From assembly GCA_016195325.1 (NCBI GenBank), contig JACPZX010000028.1, positions 45,231-109,230 of the forward strand: DNA of 64,000 nt, written 5' to 3'. The notes beneath the pieces are model-generated. The model was not told the DNA's origin. It saw only the letters and a program-made list of their open reading frames with translations, and did not search any database. Shown here piece by piece: positions 27,082 through 36,298 of this stretch. The position numbers were made by a program, and so were the translations under genes. This DNA is from Acidobacteriota bacterium (GTDB lineage: Bacteria > Acidobacteriota > Polarisedimenticolia > JACPZX01). Numbering within the stretch: the first letter of the stretch is position 1; each line of letters begins with the position of its first letter.

Positions 27082-27780
27082 ATGAGCTCATCCGGAAAAT
27101 CCCCGAGCGGCCGCCAGAGGAGCGTGCGGCCCCAGGGGGGCGCTTCTCCAACATCGCGCCCGCCGGTCCCCACCCGATGGAAGCACAAGATCTCCGTCGG
27201 TGTGATGGGCTCCGCCGGGGGCCATCTCGGCAAGGAGATCATGGAGAAGGCCTTCCGGCTCGGGCAGGAGGTGGCCCGCCGCGGCCACGTCCTCGTCACG
27301 GGCGCCTGCCCGGGGCTCCCCCATGAGGCGATCAAAGGGGCGAAGGCGGAAGGGGGGATCACGATCGGCATCTCCCCGGCCCTCAACTTCGCGGAACACC
27401 TGATGAAGTACCGCTCCCCCTGCGCCGGCTACGACGCCATCGTCTACACCGGCTCGGGGCTGATGGGACGCGAGATCGAGAACATCCGGACGTGCGACCT
27501 CGTGGTCTTCGCGGGCGGACGGTCCGGAACGCTCGGCGAGTTCGCCATCGCCTACGACGAGGCGAAGGTGATCGGCGTCCTCCTCGGCACGGGCGGCATC
27601 GCCGACAAGCTCGAGCTGATCATCTCGTTCATCAACAAGAGCACCGGGGCGACGGTCGTCTTCGACGGCGATCCGGTGAAGCTCCTCGACAAGCTCGACG
27701 CGATCTATCGCGAGAAGCTTCTGCCCTATTACAACACCGTGATCGCCAACTCCGATCCGGACGGCGTCCTCGAAGATTAG
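27082..27780 (+). CDS. LOG/SLOG-family nucleotide-binding protein
   Basis: 232 aa. After a basic, poorly conserved N-terminus (about 35 residues) comes a Rossmann-like SLOG domain with VGVMGSAGGHLG, GACPGLPHEAIKGAK and AGGRSGTLGEFAIAYDE. The last corresponds to the PGGxGT phosphate-binding motif of LOG (lysine-decarboxylase-like) proteins, here AGGRSGT. Relatives cleave nucleotide monophosphate ribosides or bind nucleotide-derived ligands; the substrate here is unknown. The C-terminus is followed directly, tail to tail, by the sulfatase-like gene, whose stop codon overlaps the last 4 nt. Confidence 0.82.
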   Translation: MSSSGKSPSGRQRSVRPQGGASPTSRPPVPTRWKHKISVGVMGSAGGHLGKEIMEKAFRLGQEVARRGHVLVTGACPGLPHEAIKGAKAEGGITIGISPALNFAEHLMKYRSPCAGYDAIVYTGSGLMGREIENIRTCDLVVFAGGRSGTLGEFAIAYDEAKVIGVLLGTGGIADKLELIISFINKSTGATVVFDGDPVKLLDKLDAIYREKLLPYYNTVIANSDPDGVLED

Positions 27781-29663
27781 TTGCGGATGTAGCCGAGCCC
27801 CTTCAGCCCCTCGACCGCATCGTCCGTCACCCGAGGATCCGTGTCCGCGGGAGGCGGCGCCGCCTTCGCGATGTAGTCCGCCAGGATCCCGCGCAGACGC
27901 GCGACGTCGCCGGGGCGCGCGGGGGAGAGATCGCGCAGCTCCCCGGGGTCGGCGCCGAGATCGTACAGCTCGGTCCGCCCGCTCCCGCTCCGGATGAGCT
28001 TGAGGCCGCCGAGCTCGACCGAGAAGAGCGTCTGGTGGAAGACGTCCCACTCCTTCCACGAGCGGATGCGGCTGAAGATCTCCGAGACGATAGGGCGCGG
28101 GGGAAGAGGCGTTCCGCGCAGGAGCGGCACGAGCGACCGCCCCTCGAAGGAGGGGGGGGAGGCGAGCCCCGCGAGATCCAGAAGCGTCGGCGCGACGTCG
28201 GCTCCGGCGACGGCGTCCGGCAGCGACGCGCCGCGCGGCACGCCGCGCCCGCGGACGAGAAGGACGATGCGGGTGAGATCGTCGTAGAGATAGTGCCCGT
28301 GGAAGACCAGGCCGTGCTCGCCGAACGACTCCCCGTGGTCGCTGACGACCGCCACGATCGCGTCGTCGAGGGCCCCCTCGTCGCGGAGCCGATCCATGAG
28401 CACTCCGAGCTGCCGGTCCATGAAGGCGACCTCGCCGTCGTAGTCGGCGAGAAGCGCCGTCCGCTCCGCGGCGGTGAGCGGGCCGCGCCCGTTCAGGACG
28501 CGGGCGGCGAGGCCGTTCGCGATGATGTACCCGAGGCGCGGATCGCCCCCGGGCCGCGTGAACCCTTCGGGAGGATCGTACGGGTCGTGCGGGTCGAAGT
28601 AGTGAACGAAGAGGAAGAAGGGGCTGGGCGGCCGGCGATCGAGCCACGCGAAGACCTTCTGGTTCACCTCGTCCGCGCGGTTGGCGAAGCGCCTCTCCCC
28701 CCCGGCCATCTCCTCCTGAAGCCGCGTGAGCGGGACGTGCCGCTCCGCGTGGAGATAGTTGCTCGCCGCGATCAGGGGTCCGTCGAGAAAGCGGAGGAGC
28801 CTCCGCGGCAGCCCCGGCGCGACGCGGGCGAGGGAGCGCGCGAAGAAAATGCGCTCCCACCGGACGGAGAGCGACGGGGCCATGCCGTCGTTGAAGTCGT
28901 CGAATCCCTGATCGAATCCGAAAGCGGCCGAGAGCGGGTGCCCGCCGATGAACCCGGCGGTCCGGTATCCCGCCCCGTGGAAGATCTCCGGCAGCGCGAC
29001 GACCTCCCCGGGGAGCGAGACGTCTCCCCCCTGGCTCTGGAAGACCAGGTGGCCGCCGATGTGCGAGGGGGCGCGGCTCGTGAAGATCGAGGCGGTGGAG
29101 GGGATCGTCCACGACGACGACGCGATGCACCGCGTGAAGAGCGTCCCTTCGGCCGCGAGGGCGTCGAACCCCGGTGACGGTGTCGGCGAGGCGCCGTACG
29201 CGCCGAGACGATCGGGGCGCGCGGTGTCGAAGCTGACGAGGATGACGTTCGGTGGCCCGGCGCTTCCGGCGGCCCTGTGGCGGGGCTGGCTCGACAGGAG
29301 CGGCGCGAACCTCGGCGCCGATCCGAGGTAGGCCGCGAGCGCGGCGAGTCCCATCCCGACCAGTGCGACCCAGATCCACCGGACGGCCCGCCGGAACGAT
29401 CCCGCCTCCTCGAGGGCCGAGAGCCCCCGGCGCACGGCGGAGGAACGCCCCGCGCCGACCTTCAGGAGCGCGACCGCGAAGAGGCCGATCGCGGCGCCGG
29501 CGGCCGCCCCCGCTCCGGCGAGGACGACGAGGTAGGCGCGCGCGTACGGCTCGTCGCCGAACGCCACCGCCCAGTTCGTCGCGGCGCCGAGCGCGCCGAA
29601 AGTTGAGGCCGCGGCGATGGCGCGCGAGGGAAGCCCCCGCGCGAGCCCCCCACCCGACGTCAA
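27777..29663 (-). CDS. Sulfatase-like membrane protein (alkaline phosphatase superfamily)
   Basis: 628 aa from a TTG that overlaps the upstream stop codon (TTGA). The N-terminus carries about three membrane segments (including AYLVVLAGAGAAAGAAIGLF and IWVALVGMGLAALAAYLG). The sulfatase domain starts at PPNVILVSFDTARPDR (metal-binding Asp) and continues with SDHGESFGEHG and HYLYDDLTRI. The nucleophile segment SSSWTIPSTAS has Thr where sulfatases have Cys or Ser, as in phosphoethanolamine- or LTA-type transferases. The tail GLKGLGYIRN is shared with the other such proteins in this window. Substrate unknown. Confidence 0.82.
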   Translation of the reverse strand: MTSGGGLARGLPSRAIAAASTFGALGAATNWAVAFGDEPYARAYLVVLAGAGAAAGAAIGLFAVALLKVGAGRSSAVRRGLSALEEAGSFRRAVRWIWVALVGMGLAALAAYLGSAPRFAPLLSSQPRHRAAGSAGPPNVILVSFDTARPDRLGAYGASPTPSPGFDALAAEGTLFTRCIASSSWTIPSTASIFTSRAPSHIGGHLVFQSQGGDVSLPGEVVALPEIFHGAGYRTAGFIGGHPLSAAFGFDQGFDDFNDGMAPSLSVRWERIFFARSLARVAPGLPRRLLRFLDGPLIAASNYLHAERHVPLTRLQEEMAGGERRFANRADEVNQKVFAWLDRRPPSPFFLFVHYFDPHDPYDPPEGFTRPGGDPRLGYIIANGLAARVLNGRGPLTAAERTALLADYDGEVAFMDRQLGVLMDRLRDEGALDDAIVAVVSDHGESFGEHGLVFHGHYLYDDLTRIVLLVRGRGVPRGASLPDAVAGADVAPTLLDLAGLASPPSFEGRSLVPLLRGTPLPPRPIVSEIFSRIRSWKEWDVFHQTLFSVELGGLKLIRSGSGRTELYDLGADPGELRDLSPARPGDVARLRGILADYIAKAAPPPADTDPRVTDDAVEGLKGLGYIRN

Positions 29664-30058
29664 CCCGGCCCCTCCGCGTCCCGGATCTCGCGCAGGCGGG
29701 CCTTGTAGGAGCCCGAGGGGATGAGCGCGGCGCCGGCGGGAAGGATGCGGGCCACGTACCCCCACGCCTGCGTCTCGCCGAGGCGCCACCTTATCTCGAG
29801 GAGCGCCCGCTCGAGGCCGGACTCCCTCTCGAGGGGATCGAGCGTCGCGAAGATGTCGTCGATCGCGTCGCAGCGATAGAGCTCACCGGCCACCCACGTG
29901 CGCCCCTCGAGGAAAAGCGCCGGGAACTCCCCGAGGTCGTAGAGTTGTCCGCGGCAGCGCGCGGGGCCGAGGGGCTTGACGTCCCTCCGCCGCGGCAGGA
30001 GATCGGCGTGGAGGCCGTCGATCATCAGGGTTCCGTACACGAAGATCTGTTTGATCAT
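29660..30058 (-). CDS. Gamma-glutamylcyclotransferase-like (AIG2/GGCT) protein
   Basis: 132 aa. The N-terminal FVYGTLM is the signature loop of the GGCT/AIG2 fold, and the Glu in WVAGELYRCD is the likely catalytic acid/base. It may release 5-oxoproline from a gamma-glutamyl or similar compound; the substrate is not readable. The ATG at 30058 lies 10 nt after a TATACT hexamer, so the transcript should have almost no leader. Its stop overlaps the TTG of the sulfatase-like gene, forming a two-gene operon. Confidence 0.85.
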   Translation of the reverse strand: MIKQIFVYGTLMIDGLHADLLPRRRDVKPLGPARCRGQLYDLGEFPALFLEGRTWVAGELYRCDAIDDIFATLDPLERESGLERALLEIRWRLGETQAWGYVARILPAGAALIPSGSYKARLREIRDAEGPG

Positions 30059-30068
30059 CCCGAACCGC

Positions 30069-30074
30069 AGTATA
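30069..30074 (-). promoter_or_regulatory. -10 box of the cyclotransferase gene
   Basis: TATACT on the minus strand, 10 nt before the ATG, in the intergenic spacer shared with the plus-strand redox operon. No ribosome-binding site fits between. The 13 nt from TATAGTG onward on the plus strand (30071-30083) recur at 30114-30126. Confidence 0.5.
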
Positions 30075-30089
30075 GTGCGCGCCGCGCGA

Positions 30090-30119
30090 TTGACACCGGC
30101 GCGAGTCCTTTCATATAGT
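30090..30119 (+). promoter_or_regulatory. Sigma70-type promoter of the redox operon
   Basis: TTGACA at 30090-30095, an 18-nt spacer, and TATAGT at 30114-30119, about 40 nt before the start of the barrel gene. This is the best consensus promoter in the window and fits strong or constitutive expression of the operon through 44087. Confidence 0.75.
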
Positions 30120-30158
30120 GCGCGCCTCCGCTCCGCGCGAAATGTCGGAGAGTCTCCC

Positions 30159-31745
30159 ATGATGCCGCTGACCGTTCGACGCCGGATTTCACGGAGCCTG
30201 CTCGCGGCCGCCATCGCATGGCTGCCTGCCTTCGTCCCCTGCCTCCGGGCGGCCGACGCGGCGGCGGATGCCGCGGCGGATGCCAACTCCCCCGAGCCGG
30301 CACAGCCCCCCCCACCGGCGCCGGCCCTCTCCCACGCGGAGATCTCGGGCGACGTCGATCGCTTCGCGACGTACGACCAGTTCGGCAACCCCGACCCGCG
30401 CACGTCGCGATGGAACCCGTACCAGCAGAATCCCCTGAAGGCCGACCTCCCCGTCTTCGGGAAGAGCGGCTTCCTCGAGATCTTCGCCCGCTTCAACTCC
30501 AACGCGAAGGAGGTCCATCCTCTCGGAACGGCCGGGAAGTTCGACGACACCGAGAAGCAGAACCTGGTGGCGGGCTTCGAGATCAAGAAGGACGAGGACA
30601 CGTTCCAACCCTCCCCGATCAAGTTCCGCCTCCTCGGCAACTTCCAGCTCGTCGATCCGCCGGGAAGCGCCGTGCAGTCCGTCCAGAGCGGCGCGCTCCA
30701 GGAGGCGGTGCTCGACGTGAAGGCCTTCCAGATCGGCGGGAACTTCAACCTCTCGTTCTTCGAGGCCGGCGTCCGCCCGTTCCGGTCGGACTTCAACGGT
30801 CTCATCCTCAACGACACCGTCGACGAGGGGCGCCTCTTCGGCGAGCTCCGAAAGAACCTCTGGCGCTACAGCGTCGCCTTCATCCGGACGCTGCCGAAGG
30901 ACCCGAAGAGCAACCTCGTCAGCTTCAACGCCGATCTCCTGGGCACGCAACAGTCCGTGGGCGCGGTGACGGTGCAGAGGGACGACCTCGTCCCGGGATG
31001 GAACGCGGAGTTCTCGTGGCACGCGAACCACGACACGAGCCGGGCCGATCTCAACGTCCAGTACGCGGGGGTGGCCTTCAACGGGCACCTCGGGCGGTTC
31101 ATCGTCCAGCCCGCCGCGTACTTCGCGTTCGGAACGGACGACCTGAACTCCCTCGCGGGGCGCAGCCAGGACGTCCGCGCGTACCTGGGTTTCCTCGACG
31201 TGCGCTACCCGAGCGATTTCGTCCAGTGGCGCTTCGGCGGGCTCTACACGTCCGGAGACCACGACCCGAACGACTCGCGGGCGACGGGGTTCGACTCGAT
31301 CTCCGATTCGGTCAACCTCTTCGGCGGACCGGCTTCGTTCTTCGTCGGCCAGCCGATCGGCGCCGCCGGCCGTCGCCTCGTGAACGTGAACTCGGCGATC
31401 CCTTCGTTCCGCGATTCGACGCGATCCAACTTCGTGAACCCCGGCATCGTCCTGGCCAACGTCGGCGCCGACTTCGTCCTCACGCCGAAGCTGACCGCGG
31501 CGGTGAACGTCAACCACATCTCCTTCGTCGACACCTCGAGCCTCGAGCTGGCGAGCGGCACGGCGAACATCCCGAAGAGCGTCGGGCTCGAGGGGGTGCT
31601 GGCGCTGCGCTGGCGCCCGATCCTCAACGAGAACTTCGTCGTGGAGGGGGGCGGCACGCGCCTCACGCCCGGCGACGGCCTCAAGAAGCTGGTGGGGAAC
31701 GATTCGGCCACCGCGATCTTCCTCAACATTCTGGCGGTCTACTGA
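30159..31745 (+). CDS. Predicted outer-membrane beta-barrel (porin) of the cytochrome operon
   Basis: 528 aa from the first of two adjacent ATGs. The signal peptide ends near CLRA|ADA at about residue 31. An Ala/Pro-rich stretch follows, then long beta-strand-rich sequence with alternating polar and aromatic residues (for example QWRFGGLYTSGD, AYLGFLDVRYPS) and a terminal ILAVY whose final aromatic residue suits barrel assembly. No heme motif is present. Its stop overlaps the decaheme gene (TGATG). By position it is the candidate outer-membrane sleeve of a porin-cytochrome conduit, though it shows no recognisable MtrB/PioB motif. Confidence 0.78.
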   Translation: MMPLTVRRRISRSLLAAAIAWLPAFVPCLRAADAAADAAADANSPEPAQPPPPAPALSHAEISGDVDRFATYDQFGNPDPRTSRWNPYQQNPLKADLPVFGKSGFLEIFARFNSNAKEVHPLGTAGKFDDTEKQNLVAGFEIKKDEDTFQPSPIKFRLLGNFQLVDPPGSAVQSVQSGALQEAVLDVKAFQIGGNFNLSFFEAGVRPFRSDFNGLILNDTVDEGRLFGELRKNLWRYSVAFIRTLPKDPKSNLVSFNADLLGTQQSVGAVTVQRDDLVPGWNAEFSWHANHDTSRADLNVQYAGVAFNGHLGRFIVQPAAYFAFGTDDLNSLAGRSQDVRAYLGFLDVRYPSDFVQWRFGGLYTSGDHDPNDSRATGFDSISDSVNLFGGPASFFVGQPIGAAGRRLVNVNSAIPSFRDSTRSNFVNPGIVLANVGADFVLTPKLTAAVNVNHISFVDTSSLELASGTANIPKSVGLEGVLALRWRPILNENFVVEGGGTRLTPGDGLKKLVGNDSATAIFLNILAVY

Positions 31746-34700
31746 TGAGAGCCACGACGGCGCTGCTTCGCGGGGCGATTCTTCTGACGGGAGTGGCCGC
31801 GGCGCTCGCGCTCGCCGCCGTCGCCCCGATTCCGGCCGCCGAGCCCGAGGCGGGCAGCGGTGACGCCGCCTTCGGCCCTCCGTCGGACGGATGTCTCACC
31901 TGCCACGCCGGCATCGAGCCGATGCACGACAAGGTCGAGATCACCTGCGTCGGCTGCCACGGCGGGGACGGCTCGGCGAAGGAGAAGCTCAAGGCCCACG
32001 TCACCGCGGACTCCCCTGGCCCCTTCACGACCTCCGCGAACCCGCAGTTCTCCTGGGCCACCATCAACCAGCTCCCTCCCGAGTTCGTGCGCTTCATGAA
32101 CCCGGGAGATCTCAGGATCGCGGACCTGACGTGCGGGCAGGCGAAGTGCCACGCGACCGAGGTGAACCACGTCCGGAAGTCGGCGATGGCGAACAACACG
32201 ATGCCGCACAACGCCGTCTTCTACAACAACGGCTCGATCGACTCGAAGATCCCGATCTACGGCGAGACCTTCACGATGGACGGGAGCCCGGCGAAGGTCG
32301 TCGCCGACCCTCCCCCCACGCCCGCGATGCTCGCGCGCGGCGCCCTGAAGATGCTCCTCCCCCACCCGGAGTTCTTCGTCACGAAGGTGCGCGATCCCTT
32401 CCGCCCGTTCGAGCGCGGCAACAACGCCGCCGGCGATCGCGGCCCGGGAACCGACGGGCACATCGCGGCCGTCTTCCTGAACGTGCTCAAGACCCGGCTC
32501 AACGATCCGACTCTCTGGCTCCTCGGCGGCAACCAGATCGGCGGCGATTTCCGCCAGAGCGGCTGCACCGCCTGCCACGTCGTCTACGCGAACGACGCCG
32601 ACCCGGTCAACTCCGGCGACATCGCGAAGTACGGCCACTCCGGCCTCTCGTTCACGGCCGACAAGAGCATCCCGAAGAACGAGCCCGGCCATCCCATCGT
32701 GCACAGGCTCACGAGCAGCATCCCGTCGTCGCAGTGCCTCACCTGCCACCATCACCAGGGGAACGGCGCGCTCGGCAACTACCAGGGGATGATCTGGTGG
32801 GATCGGGAGACGGACGCGGAGCCGGTCATGAAGGCCGGCGGATACCTCTACCAGCCCGAGCAGGCGTCGCTCGCGTCGCACAACGGCGAGTTCAAGCAGA
32901 CCCAGTTCCAGGATCAGCACGGCCACTCGTGGACCTACCAGAACGTCTACCTCAGGAACCGGCGCGGCCTCCTCCTCGACGGCTCGGGGGCCGTGATCCC
33001 CGACGAGGATCCGCAGAAGTGGCAGAGGGCGGTGCACCTGAAGGACATCCACCTCGAGAAGGGGATGCAGTGCATCGACTGCCACACGCACCAGGACATG
33101 CACGGCGACGGCAACATCTACGCGCAGATGACCGACGCCATCGAGATCAAGTGCGAGGACTGCCACGGCACCGTGCGCGAGCGCGCCACGCTGATCACGT
33201 CGGGCCCGCCCGGAGGCAATGACCTCAGGAACGCGCGCACCCCCTTCGGCAAGCCGCAGTTCCAGGTCCGCGGCGGCAAGGTCTACCAGAACTCGCGGAT
33301 GTCGAAGGACGTGAAGTGGGAGGTCCCGCAGATCGCCGACTCGGTCGATCCCTCGAGCCCCTCGTACAACCCGAAGTCGGCGCGCGCGAAGACGATGCAG
33401 GTCGGCGGCGCGTGGGGGAAGGAGATCGCGGCCGACACGAAGCTGGCGCACGATCCCGGCAAGCTCGAGTGCTTCGCCTGCCACTCCGCGTGGAACACCA
33501 ACTGCTACGGCTGCCATCTCCCGATCGAGACGAACGTGAGGACGGCGGAGAACCACTACACCAACAAGGACTCCCGCGCCTACGCCCCGTACAACCAGCA
33601 GGGGATCAAGTACGACTCGTTCCTGCTCGGCGTCGGGACCACCGACAAGGGGAACAAGATCACGCCGATGCGCTCGGCGTCGGCCGTCGTCGTCTCGGCG
33701 AAGGACCGGAACCGGAACACGTTCATCCACCAGCAGCCCACCGTCTCGACCCCGGGCTTCTCCGGGTACGGCGTTACCCCCAACCCGCCGCACACCGTGA
33801 GGCTCAAGGAGACGAAGCGCTGCACCGACTGCCACCTGTCGGCGGCGAACGACAACAACGCCGTCATCTCGACGCTCCTGGGCATCGGCTCGAACGGCGC
33901 CGCCTTCATCGGCGACTACGCCTTCATCGCGGAGAACGGCAAGGGAGTGCGGGGCGTGCGCGTCGCCCACGGCGACGAGCCGCAGCCGGTCATCGGCAGC
34001 CACTACGACTCCGTCCTGAACCCGGACTCCTTCCGTGAGTTCGTGGCGAACGGGCGCCGCCTCGACACGTCGTACGCCCATCACGCGCCGCGCGTGAGGA
34101 GCGTCCAGGCGCGGGGCGAGTACCTGTACTCCGCCGAGGGGAAGGACGGCCTGAGGATCTACGACATCGCCGCGATCGACAACAAGAGCGTCGCGCAGCG
34201 CATCGTGCTGAACCCGAACTCGCGCCTCGGCCAGGACACGACCCTCAAGACCGAGAACGCGACGTGGGTGCACCTCCCGTCGGTCCTGCCGATGAACCTC
34301 GACCGGAAGTCCGCTCCCGCGAACCAGGAGCAGCGACCCCACCCTCTCTTCCGCTACGCCCTGGTCACCGACGCCACCGAGGGGCTCATCCTCGCCGACG
34401 TCAACACCTTCACCGACGGCGATCCGGCCAACAACTACGTCCGCCGCGCCGTGACCTTCAACCCGGGTCGGAAGCTCGACGGGGCGATGATGGTGAAGAC
34501 CGCGGGGAACATCGCCTACGTCGTCTCGGCGAAGACGGGGCTCCATGCCGTCGATCTCAGCGATCCCCTCAAGCCGAAGATCGCCTGGAGCTCGCGGCCC
34601 GCGCACCTCCATTCGGCGAAGGCGATCGCCATCCAGTTCCGCTACCTCTTCGTCCTCGAGGCGAGCGGCGTGAAGGTCTACGACATCACGAACCCCATCG

Positions 34701-35218
34701 AGCCGCAGCTCGTCCCGGAGGGGTTCATCCCCGTGAAGGACGCGCGAGGCATCGTGATCTTCAGGACGTGGGCGATCATCGCCGCGGGGGCGCAGGGGAT
34801 CGCGCTCGTGGACGTCGAGAACCCCGAGAAACCCGGACCGCCGACCTTCTTCGACGCGTCGGGGGTGATGGACGACGCGACCGCCGTCACGGTCGGCTCC
34901 ACGTACGCCTCGACGTTCGCCTACGTCGGCGACGGGAAGAACGGGCTCCGCGTGGTCCGGCTCATCGAGCCCCCCGACACCCCGGGACACCTCGGGTTCT
35001 CCCCCGTCCCGACGCCGGCGCTGATCGCGACGCTGCCGACGCGCGGCACCGTCGTCGCCGTCTCGGAGGGGCAGCCCCGCGATCGGAGCGTGGACGAGAG
35101 CGGCAACCAGATCGCGGTCGGCAACAGGCTGGGCTCGCGCCCCTTCAACCGGCACGAGATGGACTCGATCCTCTTCTCCAACGGCCAGCTCCTCAAGGTG
35201 GACGACAACGCGCCATGA
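31745..35218 (+). CDS. Periplasmic or extracellular decaheme cytochrome c fused to an LVIVD beta-propeller
   Basis: 1157 aa with a signal peptide (about residues 1-30). There are nine CxxCH sites: near residues 49 (CLTCH), 69 (CVGCH), 274 (CTACH), 331 (CLTCH), 442 (CIDCH), 470 (CEDCH), 576 (CFACH), 586 (CYGCH) and 693 (CTDCH). One CX4CH site, CGQAKCH, lies near 129, giving ten probable hemes. From about residue 780 the protein becomes a propeller of LVIVD-type units, for example KDGLRIYDIAAID, KTGLHAVDLSDPLKP, SGVKVYDITNPIEP and AQGIALVDVENPEKP. The gene starts within the porin stop codon and ends in a 4-nt overlap with the tetraheme gene. Confidence 0.9.
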   Translation: MRATTALLRGAILLTGVAAALALAAVAPIPAAEPEAGSGDAAFGPPSDGCLTCHAGIEPMHDKVEITCVGCHGGDGSAKEKLKAHVTADSPGPFTTSANPQFSWATINQLPPEFVRFMNPGDLRIADLTCGQAKCHATEVNHVRKSAMANNTMPHNAVFYNNGSIDSKIPIYGETFTMDGSPAKVVADPPPTPAMLARGALKMLLPHPEFFVTKVRDPFRPFERGNNAAGDRGPGTDGHIAAVFLNVLKTRLNDPTLWLLGGNQIGGDFRQSGCTACHVVYANDADPVNSGDIAKYGHSGLSFTADKSIPKNEPGHPIVHRLTSSIPSSQCLTCHHHQGNGALGNYQGMIWWDRETDAEPVMKAGGYLYQPEQASLASHNGEFKQTQFQDQHGHSWTYQNVYLRNRRGLLLDGSGAVIPDEDPQKWQRAVHLKDIHLEKGMQCIDCHTHQDMHGDGNIYAQMTDAIEIKCEDCHGTVRERATLITSGPPGGNDLRNARTPFGKPQFQVRGGKVYQNSRMSKDVKWEVPQIADSVDPSSPSYNPKSARAKTMQVGGAWGKEIAADTKLAHDPGKLECFACHSAWNTNCYGCHLPIETNVRTAENHYTNKDSRAYAPYNQQGIKYDSFLLGVGTTDKGNKITPMRSASAVVVSAKDRNRNTFIHQQPTVSTPGFSGYGVTPNPPHTVRLKETKRCTDCHLSAANDNNAVISTLLGIGSNGAAFIGDYAFIAENGKGVRGVRVAHGDEPQPVIGSHYDSVLNPDSFREFVANGRRLDTSYAHHAPRVRSVQARGEYLYSAEGKDGLRIYDIAAIDNKSVAQRIVLNPNSRLGQDTTLKTENATWVHLPSVLPMNLDRKSAPANQEQRPHPLFRYALVTDATEGLILADVNTFTDGDPANNYVRRAVTFNPGRKLDGAMMVKTAGNIAYVVSAKTGLHAVDLSDPLKPKIAWSSRPAHLHSAKAIAIQFRYLFVLEASGVKVYDITNPIEPQLVPEGFIPVKDARGIVIFRTWAIIAAGAQGIALVDVENPEKPGPPTFFDASGVMDDATAVTVGSTYASTFAYVGDGKNGLRVVRLIEPPDTPGHLGFSPVPTPALIATLPTRGTVVAVSEGQPRDRSVDESGNQIAVGNRLGSRPFNRHEMDSILFSNGQLLKVDDNAP

Positions 35219-36291
35219 GAACGGCCCGCGGCGCCGCCGCGCTCATCGCCCTGCTCCTGTTCGCCGTCTCCCCCGCGCCCGCCGGCAAGATCGTCGGGCC
35301 CAACGACTGCCTGCAGTGCCACGACCACCAGGCCCAGGCAGCCGCGCTCCAGAAGCACCCCCACTGGCGCAGCCTCGACGTCTTCGAGGGGAAGAAGGCG
35401 AAGGAGTTCCTCGGCAAGCTCAACATCAAGGATCCCTACAGCGAGTTCTGCACCGGCTGCCACGCCACCGTCGTCGACGGATCCCCCGACTTCGGCGTGT
35501 CGTGCGAGAGCTGCCATGGCGGGGCGTCGGAGTTCCTCAAGCCGCACCAGAAGAAGGGCTCGTACGAGCAGGCGATCTCGCTCGGCATGCTCCGCACGAA
35601 GGATCTCGCCGTGCGCGCGAAGAACTGCGCGGGCTGTCACGTGGTCACCGACAAGAGGATCCTGTCCGCGGGGCATCCGAACGGCTCGGCCTTCGACATC
35701 GTCGAGGGGAGCAAGAAGGTCCAGCACTGGCAGGAATCGGCGACGCCGGATCAGATGAAGACGGCGTGGGCCGCCGCGGTCGCGGACCGCGGCGGGATCG
35801 TCGTGGCCCAGGCCATGCCCGCCGCCGCGTCGCCGGCGCCCCCGCCCCCGGCGGCCGCCCCGTCGAAGAGCGCCCCGGCCACGACGTCGGCCCCGCATTC
35901 CGCCACGCCGCAGCCGGCCGCCGCGGCCCCGGTTCCCCTCCCCGCAGCCCCCGCGGGCGGCGCCGCGAAGCCTCCGGAGAGCAGGCCGGCGGAGCCGGCT
36001 CCCTCCGAGCCGAAGCAGGCGACCTCTCCGGCCGCGGCCGCCTCCGTCTCCCTTCCCCCGGACGACGTCTGGACGGCCGACATGACCGCGCTCGACTCGG
36101 TCGCATCCCTCCAGGCGCGGCTCATCCTGGTGCTCAACAAGCTGATCGCCGAGTCGGGGGGGGCCCGCGTCGACCCCGGGCCTCCGGAGCCCGCGTCCGC
36201 GACGGCGGCGAGCGCGGAGGCGCGGCTGATCGATCTCCAGCGGCGCGTCCTGGCTCTCCAGCGAAAACTCCTCGCGCCGCCGGGAAAGTAG
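35215..36291 (+). CDS. Secreted tetraheme cytochrome c with a Pro/Ala-rich linker and C-terminal helix
   Basis: 358 aa. Signal peptide to about residue 23 (SPAPAGK). Four CxxCH sites lie near residues 32 (CLQCH), 80 (CTGCH), 97 (CESCH) and 138 (CAGCH), in an arrangement reminiscent of cytochrome c554-type tetrahemes. Residues about 200-280 are almost pure Ala/Pro/Lys/Ser linker. The last 75 residues form a predicted amphipathic helix (LQRRVLALQRKLLA) that could reach another subunit or the membrane. Overlaps the decaheme gene by ATGA and precedes the ferredoxin gene by 7 nt. A periplasmic electron shuttle is the simplest role. Confidence 0.88.
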   Translation: MRTARGAAALIALLLFAVSPAPAGKIVGPNDCLQCHDHQAQAAALQKHPHWRSLDVFEGKKAKEFLGKLNIKDPYSEFCTGCHATVVDGSPDFGVSCESCHGGASEFLKPHQKKGSYEQAISLGMLRTKDLAVRAKNCAGCHVVTDKRILSAGHPNGSAFDIVEGSKKVQHWQESATPDQMKTAWAAAVADRGGIVVAQAMPAAASPAPPPPAAAPSKSAPATTSAPHSATPQPAAAAPVPLPAAPAGGAAKPPESRPAEPAPSEPKQATSPAAAASVSLPPDDVWTADMTALDSVASLQARLILVLNKLIAESGGARVDPGPPEPASATAASAEARLIDLQRRVLALQRKLLAPPGK

Positions 36292-36298
36292 GGCCGCG

